The position numbers and the translations under genes were made by a program. Of a stretch of DNA of 25,171 bases, positions 10,387 to 18,094 are shown piece after piece. The stretch is from NCBI GenBank assembly GCA_023807065.1, contig JAJJLU010000049.1:1-25171 (forward strand), written 5' to 3'. A model generated the notes under the pieces. That model was not told where the DNA came from, searched no databases, and saw only the letters and a list, made by a program, of their open reading frames with translations. Source of the DNA: Isotricha intestinalis. Taxonomy: Eukaryota > Ciliophora > Litostomatea > Vestibuliferida > Isotrichidae. Numbering within the stretch: position 1 is the stretch's first letter; each line of letters opens with the position of its first letter.

Positions 10387-10674
10387 ATGGAAAGTGAAAT
10401 TGAATTTGAAGTTACTGGTTATTGCCCTTGTAAAAAATGTTGTAAAAAAGATGATGGAATTACTGCATCAGGAGTAAAAGCAACTGCTAATCATACTATT
10501 GCAGCGCCAAGTAAATATTCTTTTGGAACCAAAATACAATTAAATGGATATGGGACATTTGTAGTTGAAGACAGAGGAGGAGCTATTAAAGGAAATAGAA
10601 TAGATAGATTTTTTAATACTCATCAAGAAGCACTTAATTGGGGAAGAAAAAAGTGCAAAGGGAAAGTAGTCTAG
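10387..10674 (+). CDS. 3D-domain (double-psi beta-barrel) protein, bacterial-type, probable horizontal acquisition
   Basis: These 95 residues form almost exactly one 3D domain (named for three conserved Asp), as found in Firmicutes cell-wall proteins of the YuiC/YabE/Rpf-like group and related to the MltA barrel. Visible hallmarks are Y-C-P-C-x-x-C-C at 12-19, D-G-I-T-A-S-G at 23-29, T-I-A-A-P-S at 37-42, F-G-T-K at 46-49, V-E-D-R-G-G-A-I-K-G at 60-69, R-I-D at 71-73, and E-A-x-N-W-G-R at 81-87. Candidate catalytic Asp are D62 and D73. Bacterial relatives cleave peptidoglycan as lytic transglycosylases, so the protein may act on bacterial walls; that is inference. An in-frame TAA directly precedes the ATG, so no signal peptide is encoded contiguously. 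G+C is about 33% by hand count (94 of 288), against 17-18% in two 60-base samples of neighbouring coding sequence. The stop is TAG. Transfer from gut or rumen bacteria is the likely origin. Confidence 0.9.
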   Translation: MESEIEFEVTGYCPCKKCCKKDDGITASGVKATANHTIAAPSKYSFGTKIQLNGYGTFVVEDRGGAIKGNRIDRFFNTHQEALNWGRKKCKGKVV

Positions 10675-11260
10675 AAAATGATTTAAAATAATTAATTGAT
10701 AAAATAAATTATTAAATCATAAAAATATGAATTAATAAAATATAAACATTAAATAATTGATTTAAAAATGATTGTCCTTTGATGTACATATTCAATAATA
10801 TTTTTATAATATATACAAAATAAAAATAATCATTAAATTCCCAATTTTATATTCACAAACAACAAAAATAAATGAAATAGTATTTTAAAAATGACAAATA
10901 ATAGATAAGAAAATGGTTTTTTAATATTAATCTATTTTTAATTATTTTTTTATAGAGATTTTCCCGATAATCAAATAAAAAGTATATTTGCTATAAATGC
11001 ATTGTTTTTAGAAGTGTTATTTGAAAATTCTTCATAATTATTTATATTTCAAATAAAACTCAGTGACCCGCACCCAACTTTCTCCTTAATTCTTAATAAT
11101 AAATTTTAATTTTTTTTTTAACTATTTCATATTAACATATGTTATTTAAAAATTTAATTAAAACTTAATTACTTAATTCATTCAATACTCAGAAATGATA
11201 CAATAATATCTTCACTACATATATCATTTAATTTTAATTTAATAATGTATTTCCAGAGGT
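10675..11260. other. Intergenic region downstream of the 3D-domain gene
   Basis: Mostly very A/T-rich with no supported reading frame. One patch at about 11061-11092 (around GTGACCCGCACCCAAC) is much richer in G+C than its surroundings and lies in no gene. It may be a remnant of the same foreign or structured DNA as the larger island that begins about 240 bases later. I see no repeat linking the two. Confidence 0.5.
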
Positions 11261-11585
11261 ATAGGAATAGGCCCCTCAAATAGAGATTTTTTCTTACTAT
11301 CATTCTTCTGTTGTTAATACTATATGCTTGAAATCCTATGTTATTCTTTTCTTTTCTTCCTCCAAGAAGTCCAGCTCTCTGTAGTAGGGAAAGTGTAACT
11401 GGTGGGGAGGGGGGAAAGAAGGGGATCATGAAACATTCAGAAGAAGCATTCATTTTTTAACACTCATATGAATATAAACAAACATTGCATGGTATCTAGG
11501 AGAGATGTGTCATTTATATAAATGTTCCAAACCTGAAAAAGGAGTGCTTTATATGAGTAAGGATGCGAGAACCGATAGTTTAATG
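11261..11585. other. Anomalous G/C-rich non-coding island with poly-G tracts
   Basis: Hand counts per 60 bases are about 38% G+C at 11341-11400, 43% at 11401-11460, 30% at 11461-11520 and 38% at 11521-11580, in a chromosome whose spacers are far poorer. G-tracts at 11388-11424 (GGG, GGGG, GGGGGG, GGGG) lie on the plus strand. A pyrimidine-rich stretch at about 11346-11363 could pair imperfectly with them. Two minus-strand frames overlap the island: 11178-11453, 91 codons from an ATG, and 11464-11682, starting with GTG. Neither shows a domain I recognise. The island could be a structured non-coding RNA, a fragment of foreign DNA, or an assembly or amplification chimera. I cannot choose among these from the sequence. 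Confidence 0.55.
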
Positions 11586-11904
11586 AAAAAGAATAAGAAT
11601 TAAATTTCATCCCAAAATTGTTGAATGAATTAATTGAGAAATTGTGGTTATTAAATAAATAAGTATGATTATCTTCAAACACTTATTAAAAAAATTGTAC
11701 TTTGAATCTAAAAATAAAAGTTTCTATTTATTATAAATTAATAAATAAAATTAAATTTATAATAAATACTTTTCAATTAAAAAACAAAATTTTACTTTTT
11801 ATAAAATATATTATTAAAATATATAATTAAGGAAAATATCAATAAAATTATACATTTATATCTTGACAAACAATTAATTATTAAAAATATAAAAATATTA
11901 TGAA
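11586..11904. other. A/T-rich spacer downstream of the ankyrin gene
   Basis: Base composition returns to the normal A/T-rich background after about 11600. The DNA is made of short A- and T-runs up to the stop codon of the minus-strand ankyrin gene. No gene or RNA signal was recognised. Confidence 0.5.
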
Positions 11905-14403
11905 TTAACCTTCTACTCCATCATCACATTCCCAAGGAATTAATCCTTTAAAATTAGCAATATCTTCTCTTGCCCCGCTTTTTCTTAAAATATCAGCAAT
12001 TTCAAAGCATTTATGACTAATAGCATAATGCATTGGTGTATTTCCAAAATCATTTGCAATATTAGGATTTGCTCCTTTATCTAAAAAATATTTCACTAAA
12101 TTAAGTGAATTTTCCTTTGTTGCAATTATTAATAATGTATTCCCATTATTATATGGGTCTGAATAATTTATATCAAATAATTTATGATATCTGTGATGAA
12201 ATCTAAATACTAAATTATTTGATTGATTTCTTATTAAATAATCAAATAATCTATAACATAATAATTCTATATCTGGGTCTTCTTTATGTTTGTTTTTTAA
12301 TTGTTCGATTTTTTTCACTAAAACTTTTATTACATCATCTTGATAATTTAAATATTTTTCTAAAGCCGATGACATAACTTGTCTTTTAATATTATCCATA
12401 TTGAAAAATAATTTTTTTCTTAAAATATTTAAATGAATTCTTTTTTTTTTCTTCTTTTTAATTGTATTTTTTTCATGTGAATTATCATTATTTTCGTGGA
12501 ATGAACTTTCTAAACTAGTTAAATCTTCTTTTTCACAAAATATTAATTTTCCATAATCACAATAAATAAATCTTTGATAAAAAATTAAATTTTCTTTTGT
12601 TTGAGTCATAGCATCAAAAAGTAAAATATCTTTTATATCTAAAACACTTTTTCTTTTTTTTGCTTTGAAAACAAAACTAAAATCATTATCTTCTAATTTC
12701 GTTTTTTCATTTGTTTTGTTAGAAATAAAATTTTCTATAAATTCAGGAACAATTGGAATATAAGTATTCATTAAATGAAAAGCTATTGTTGAATCTAATC
12801 CTACATTTAAAAATCTAGGAAATAACAATATTTGTACTTTTTTTAATTCATTTTCAAAAATTTCTTCTATTAAATTATCATTAAAGTTATTTTGAAAATT
12901 TTTAATTGAATATTTAAAATGTTTAATATATTCTTTTTGTTTTAAATTAACTTTTGATTGTATATGGTCCCTAGAATTATTTAATATATTTGAATAATCG
13001 GATAATTGAAATTTTTTATCAGCAAAATTTTCAGGACATAATTCGAGTAAAAAATTTTTATCTTTTTTAGAAACAGTAAAAAATTCATAAGATTTAATAA
13101 TTTGTTTTGATAAACCAATAAGAGAATTCCTATTATTTCTCATTTTTTCTCTTAGAATTTTCCTTTTATATTTCTCTTCTTCTGAATCAGTAGTTCCACT
13201 ATCTTCATATTCATGAGAAAAGGATTCTTCTTCTAATATAAGTTGATTGATCTCTAAATTGTGTATTGAACCTATTGATGATAATTTTTTGCTTGATCTT
13301 TTTCTTTTTGAATTTTCTTTTTCTGATTTTCTTTTTTCTAAATTAGATACATTTATATCTTCAGTAAATTTAACTGTTTTATTTTCAATAATTGAATTTT
13401 TATGTTTTAAAATTGAATGTGTTTCTCTATCATTTCTTTTTATTTTTTCATCTGTTTTTTTTTTTTCTTTTGATTTTTCATTTTTTTTAGAATTCAAATC
13501 ATCTTTGTTGTTATTATTATTATATATTTTTTCATCTTTTGGTTTTTTTAATAAATTTCTTTCAGATAATATTTTATCTAAAAGTGGTGTATCTTTTTTG
13601 ATTATGCTTACTTTCTTAAAATTTAGAGGTTTTAATTTTAATTTTTTTTGTTTTGGAATTTTAATTCTCTTTTCAATAGGACTTTCAAATCTTTTTTTTA
13701 ATAATTTATCAATATCAAATTTTATTTTTCCTTTTTTATTTAATAAAGGTTGTATTTTCATTTTACGAAAGGAAGAACAAGTATTAATGGTTAAATTTTC
13801 TGAAGATTCTTTTTTATTTGTAATAATATTATTTTCATTATTATTATTTTTTTCTTTATTCATAAAACCAAAATAATATCTTTTACGAGTGATATCAGTA
13901 TCTTTAATTAATAAATTTGATTTTAAAATTTGGTTTTTAGATTTATTTAATGGATTAATTTTATGTCTTCTCAATAATTTTTGTATTTGATTTTGAAAAA
14001 CATTTAGTTTATTAATTTTAATATTATCTGAGCTTTTAATATTTTTTAAACTAGTCATTGGTACTTCTATATTTCTACTTTTTGTTGATTTTTTAATTGT
14101 TTGATAACTTTCAATTTGAGGAAATCTATTTCTTGTTTCATTGACATTTATACTTTTAAATTTTAAAATAGAACTTTTTGAACCTTCATTATTTTTTGTT
14201 AGTAAATTTGTCCTTTGTGATGAAATTGTTAAACTTGCAATTGATTTTGTTTTAATTATTTTTTTCTTATTTTTGAGAGAATGGTCACTTGTAGCAGAAG
14301 TTTGGTCATCTAATGTCATTTTTCTTTTATTTTTATCTATATTATAAATTGGAGATGAAAGAAGATTTTTTTTTTTCAGATTATTCATCTCACTGAAATT
14401 CAT
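11905..14403 (-). CDS. Ankyrin-repeat protein with long Lys/Ser-rich N-terminal region
   Basis: This is an 832-residue protein of unknown specific role. The first roughly 430 residues are low complexity: Lys, Asn, Ser and Ile rich, with acidic patches (E-E-E-S-F-S-H-E-Y-E-D-S, D-S-E-E-E-K), and probably disordered. Residues about 455-720 look folded and helical, but I know no family for them. Two ankyrin repeats close the protein: about 752-784 (N-G-N-T-L-L-I-I-A, then G-A-N-P-N) and 785-817 (F-G-N-T-P-M-H-Y-A, then S-G-A-R-E-D), with a partial third ending in G-L-I-P-W-E. Ankyrin repeats mediate protein binding. The start is an ATG in an A-rich context; the stop is TAA. It is head-to-head with the SK-like channel gene, 572 bases apart. 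The calls at the C-terminus are secure and the rest is descriptive. Confidence 0.84.
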   Translation of the reverse strand: MNFSEMNNLKKKNLLSSPIYNIDKNKRKMTLDDQTSATSDHSLKNKKKIIKTKSIASLTISSQRTNLLTKNNEGSKSSILKFKSINVNETRNRFPQIESYQTIKKSTKSRNIEVPMTSLKNIKSSDNIKINKLNVFQNQIQKLLRRHKINPLNKSKNQILKSNLLIKDTDITRKRYYFGFMNKEKNNNNENNIITNKKESSENLTINTCSSFRKMKIQPLLNKKGKIKFDIDKLLKKRFESPIEKRIKIPKQKKLKLKPLNFKKVSIIKKDTPLLDKILSERNLLKKPKDEKIYNNNNNKDDLNSKKNEKSKEKKKTDEKIKRNDRETHSILKHKNSIIENKTVKFTEDINVSNLEKRKSEKENSKRKRSSKKLSSIGSIHNLEINQLILEEESFSHEYEDSGTTDSEEEKYKRKILREKMRNNRNSLIGLSKQIIKSYEFFTVSKKDKNFLLELCPENFADKKFQLSDYSNILNNSRDHIQSKVNLKQKEYIKHFKYSIKNFQNNFNDNLIEEIFENELKKVQILLFPRFLNVGLDSTIAFHLMNTYIPIVPEFIENFISNKTNEKTKLEDNDFSFVFKAKKRKSVLDIKDILLFDAMTQTKENLIFYQRFIYCDYGKLIFCEKEDLTSLESSFHENNDNSHEKNTIKKKKKKRIHLNILRKKLFFNMDNIKRQVMSSALEKYLNYQDDVIKVLVKKIEQLKNKHKEDPDIELLCYRLFDYLIRNQSNNLVFRFHHRYHKLFDINYSDPYNNGNTLLIIATKENSLNLVKYFLDKGANPNIANDFGNTPMHYAISHKCFEIADILRKSGAREDIANFKGLIPWECDDGVEG

Positions 14404-14975
14404 TTTTTTTATTATAATTTAAACAAAATTTTTGTTTACAATTCATTATTCATTAAAAATAGAATTTAATTATTTAATAATTTGTTACTTGTTTTAAAAA
14501 TCAATATATTATTAATATTTTTAATAACATAAATTAATGAAGTTTAAAAATTAATAAATAAATGAAAAAGTTATTTTATATTTTTTGATGAAAAGAATTT
14601 TTTATGATTTATACCTCTACATATTGGAATGATAAGAATTAAATTTAAAATTTAAAAATTTTATTAAAATTGATAAATTTATTTTTTAAAAATGAAATTG
14701 GGATTAGTATTTTATTTTAAAATATTAAATATTTGAAAAAGTAAATCATATCATAAATGAAAAATATAATGTGAATGATAAAAATAAAAAATTTATAATT
14801 TTTTTTTAATTATAGATTAAAATTAAATTAATTAGATAGACTCTTATCATGTCTAAATGATTTCTTTTTTGATGTATTTAAAAAAATGAATAAGTATTAT
14901 TCTTATAAAATTTCATTTCATTTTATTGATTATGATTTGTTTTTAATTAACATTTATTTAATTTGAAGTTAAATA
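14404..14975. promoter_or_regulatory. Divergent intergenic region between ankyrin and SK-like channel genes
   Basis: These 572 bases separate two genes that point away from each other, so by position the stretch must carry both promoters. It is A/T-rich throughout. I see no clear shared element, no reading frame and no RNA. The regulatory role is an inference from gene orientation only. Confidence 0.4.
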
Positions 14976-17300
14976 ATGTATAAAAATGCACAAATTTTAT
15001 TCCCAAATATAAACACATCACAGGAACAATTTATTCAAAAAGATACAAGTATTCCTTTAAAATCTATTGGAGATATGATAGGAACAAAAACAACATTAGG
15101 TCAGCTAAACTCAAATCATAAAATTGATCCATTTGAACAAATAAATTCTATTTTAAGCTATCATCCAAAAAAAGAATTAGATAGTAATATATGTTTTAAA
15201 GATTTTACACAAAATAAAAACAATAATATAAATGTAATTGAAAAAAAAGGAACTAATTTAGAAAATATGAGTAAAAGAAAAAGGAAATCATCTTCTTTGT
15301 TATTATTTAGAAATAATACTTTAAATTATCTGCAATCTTTCAAAAATTTAGCGATTAATGATGAGACAATTTATGGAAAAAATTTAGAGTTTAAACAGTT
15401 TTTAAATATTTTATTAGCTGTTTTTTCTCTTATTTCTGTTATTACTGCAATACTTGATAACGAATATTATATTAATAAAACAAGAATATATTTAAAAAAT
15501 AAATATAATATATCATTAATTGATCTAACAAAGGAACAATTTGAAATATTACATTATCATAGTTCTTATCTGGAAAATAGAAAAATTTCAACAATTGAAA
15601 ATACATTTAGATATATAAATATGATATCCTCACTAATGTGTTGTTATATTCTTTTCAGGAAATATAAAATTCAAATATATTTATTTAAGCTTGATAAAAA
15701 AATATCAGAATATGATAATTTATTTTCAACTGGGAAATGGAAAAATTTATTATTAGAAAGTATAATTTGTTTAATATGTGTTCCACCATATATTAATAAA
15801 ATTTTCTGTTTTTCACAATTAACATTAAGATATTTTTACTCTTTAAATAGTTTAGTGTTTCCTTTTACTTTATTTAAATTATATAATATTGGAAGATTAT
15901 ATTTTATTCTAAGTAAATATAACACAAAACTTAGTAAAACAATTTGTCAAACTCATAATATTTCTTCTGGATTATTTTTCACCATTAAATTAGAAATTAT
16001 TTCTAGTCCAATTAAAATAGGATGTATTTGTTTATTTTTTTTTATACTATTTTATAGTTTTTTAACAAGACAGCTTGAGAACTTAGCTTATGATACAGAA
16101 AAAGGATTTGAAGGAAATAAAGGAACAAATGATTTACAAAATTTAATGAATAACATTTGGCTAGTTATTGTTACAATAACAGGAGTTTCTTATGGAGATA
16201 AATATCCAAGAACAAATTTTGGAAGAATTATAATATTTATTGTTTGTTTTATTGGAATGTTCTTTATTGGATTTACTATTGCTATCATCAGTGAAAATAT
16301 TAGTTTCAATGAAAATGAGAAAAAAGCTTTTTCGAAATTAAAAAAAATTTTTTCTGTTGAAAATATTGAACATAAAGCAGGTAATGTAATCAAAGATATT
16401 CTTCTCATGAGAAGGAATATTAAAAAAACCAGATTTGATTTAACTAAAATATATGATAAACAAGAATTATTTTGTGAAAAAATTATAATATGTATGAAAA
16501 TAAAAAGAGACGCTAAAAATTTTAAAAATAAATTACAAGTATCAAGAAGTTATTCAATTCCAATTAATGATGCTATTTTTCATATGGAACATAAATTATA
16601 TGAAAATTTAATTATTTTTTCTAATCACTTAGATAAAATAAGTATTATTGAAAATGATTTTAATATATTAGAAAAACAACAAAATTTAATAAGTCAAAGC
16701 ATAAAAAGAGTAAATTTTCTTCAAGAAAAAATATTAAAATATTTAGTTGAGAGACAAAATTCAAATTATTTGAATGAAATACAATTGAAAGAACAACAAA
16801 AAAGTACAAAATTAAATTCAAGTTCAATTCTTAGATATTGTAAAAAATATTCTTCTTCAATAAAATTTAATAGAACTTTTCATTCAGAAAAATTTACAGA
16901 AGTTTTACCAAAAAATAAAACTGAAATTAAATTAATTAATAAAACTAATAATCAAACAACTTTTCAAAATAGATTTTTATCTCCTCCTAAAATTAATAAA
17001 CCAAAAAGAAGTCCAATATTTCATATTTATCATCAAGATAAAAAAATAATGCAGATTTATTTTAGAAAATATTGTATTCAATTATTAAAAGGATTAGATA
17101 CTAATTATATAATTGATGATAATAAATATAAAAAAAAAAGAAATCATTCGACTGAATTTCTTCAAAAAATAAAAATAAATATTATTAAACATTCAAAATC
17201 TTTAAAATCGAGATTTGAAAACAAATATAAAAAAAATAGAAAAATGAATGGAAAGACTATTGTTTATTTTCCACACTCAAAAAAAAAAAAAGAATTTTAA
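14976..17300 (+). CDS. SK-like calcium-activated potassium channel with SYG filter
   Basis: This is a 774-residue six-transmembrane channel. Hydrophobic segments are S1 at about 140-160, S2 209-228, S3 258-276, S4 about 288-312, S5 343-363, a pore helix at about 392-402 and S6 417-440. The S4 region has few positive residues, as in voltage-insensitive SK channels. After S6, a basic helix (E-H-K-A-G-N-V-I-K-D, about 464-474) lies where SK channels bind calmodulin, followed by a coiled-coil-like region to about 640 and a basic tail. The filter reads I-T-G-V-S-Y-G-D at 401-408. Ser405 (codon TCT at 16188-16190) replaces the first Gly of GYG. In the family, calcium-calmodulin opens the channel and potassium leaves the cell, shaping ciliary membrane potential. 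The filter change may alter selectivity. The start is an ATG with an in-frame stop just upstream. It converges on the other channel gene. Confidence 0.87.
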   Translation: MYKNAQILFPNINTSQEQFIQKDTSIPLKSIGDMIGTKTTLGQLNSNHKIDPFEQINSILSYHPKKELDSNICFKDFTQNKNNNINVIEKKGTNLENMSKRKRKSSSLLLFRNNTLNYLQSFKNLAINDETIYGKNLEFKQFLNILLAVFSLISVITAILDNEYYINKTRIYLKNKYNISLIDLTKEQFEILHYHSSYLENRKISTIENTFRYINMISSLMCCYILFRKYKIQIYLFKLDKKISEYDNLFSTGKWKNLLLESIICLICVPPYINKIFCFSQLTLRYFYSLNSLVFPFTLFKLYNIGRLYFILSKYNTKLSKTICQTHNISSGLFFTIKLEIISSPIKIGCICLFFFILFYSFLTRQLENLAYDTEKGFEGNKGTNDLQNLMNNIWLVIVTITGVSYGDKYPRTNFGRIIIFIVCFIGMFFIGFTIAIISENISFNENEKKAFSKLKKIFSVENIEHKAGNVIKDILLMRRNIKKTRFDLTKIYDKQELFCEKIIICMKIKRDAKNFKNKLQVSRSYSIPINDAIFHMEHKLYENLIIFSNHLDKISIIENDFNILEKQQNLISQSIKRVNFLQEKILKYLVERQNSNYLNEIQLKEQQKSTKLNSSSILRYCKKYSSSIKFNRTFHSEKFTEVLPKNKTEIKLINKTNNQTTFQNRFLSPPKINKPKRSPIFHIYHQDKKIMQIYFRKYCIQLLKGLDTNYIIDDNKYKKKRNHSTEFLQKIKINIIKHSKSLKSRFENKYKKNRKMNGKTIVYFPHSKKKKEF

Positions 17301-18094
17301 ATTAACACTTTTTATATAAATATTTTTATTCTATGAAAACATTAATTGTATTAGAATTTATTAATTATAAATTTAATATAATAAAAATTATTTTTAATAA
17401 ATTTACTTTTTTTTCAAGATTCAAAAAATATTGTTTATTGCTAATTTTATAAATTTCTTGTTTTACTCTTTTTCAATTTCTTATTCAATATAATATTTTA
17501 TTATCAAAGATAAGTAAAGGAAAATAAGTGATAGAATTTAAAGATGTAAAGTGTATTTTCTATAAATACAAATTAAAGAGAATAATGAAAGTTTAAAAAA
17601 AGTAATCAATTTAATTGTCAAATTTATATACGGTGAATCTTTTTGATTTTTTTAAGGTATTATAATGATTTATTTACTATTAATGGATATAATTTAAGTT
17701 ATTGTTTATTGTTTATTGTAATTTTGTTTTTATATGAGAAATGATAAAGGTTTTGAGATTATTAGAAAAATAAATAATCAAAATAATTTTAAAAATAATA
17801 TAGTATTTTTTCATTATCTTTAGCACATAAAATAAAAATTCTCACAAATTTTTTGATAATATGTTTGTTTTGAAAAATATATAGTTCAAATTAAATTAAA
17901 ATAAAATAAATATATTTTAATAAAAAAATTTTTTTTGAATGTTCTTTCAATAAACAAGATATTTTTTACACTTTAAGATAACAATTAATTAAATCATTAA
18001 TATATATTATGATTATAATTATACCTAATAAATCAAAATTATTAATAGTATAATATATAATCTCAAAACTTCTTATATAAATAAAAAATTTTTA
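17301..18094. other. Convergent intergenic region between the two channel genes
   Basis: 794 bases lie between the 3' ends of two convergent genes, which is longer than a tail-to-tail spacer needs to be (the CH/kelch pair has 80). It is A/T-rich, with no reading frame above background and no RNA gene recognised. It contains the small direct repeat listed separately at 17699-17719. Confidence 0.5.
17699..17719. repeat. Short tandem repeat, three copies of TTATTGT
   Basis: Three exact copies of the 7-base unit TTATTGT lie end to end in the spacer between the two channel genes. The unit is not the telomere repeat. It is probably a simple microsatellite with no function of its own. Confidence 0.6.

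Noticed and set aside
11178..11453. 91-residue minus-strand protein across the G/C-rich island
   Set aside because: It begins with ATG, but the Pro-rich start comes from the poly-C side of the G-tracts and no family is recognisable. I describe the island as non-coding instead.
13247..13876. 209-residue plus-strand Phe/Leu/Ser-rich frame
   Set aside because: It is the mirror of the Lys/Glu-rich ankyrin gene on the other strand, a typical antisense shadow.
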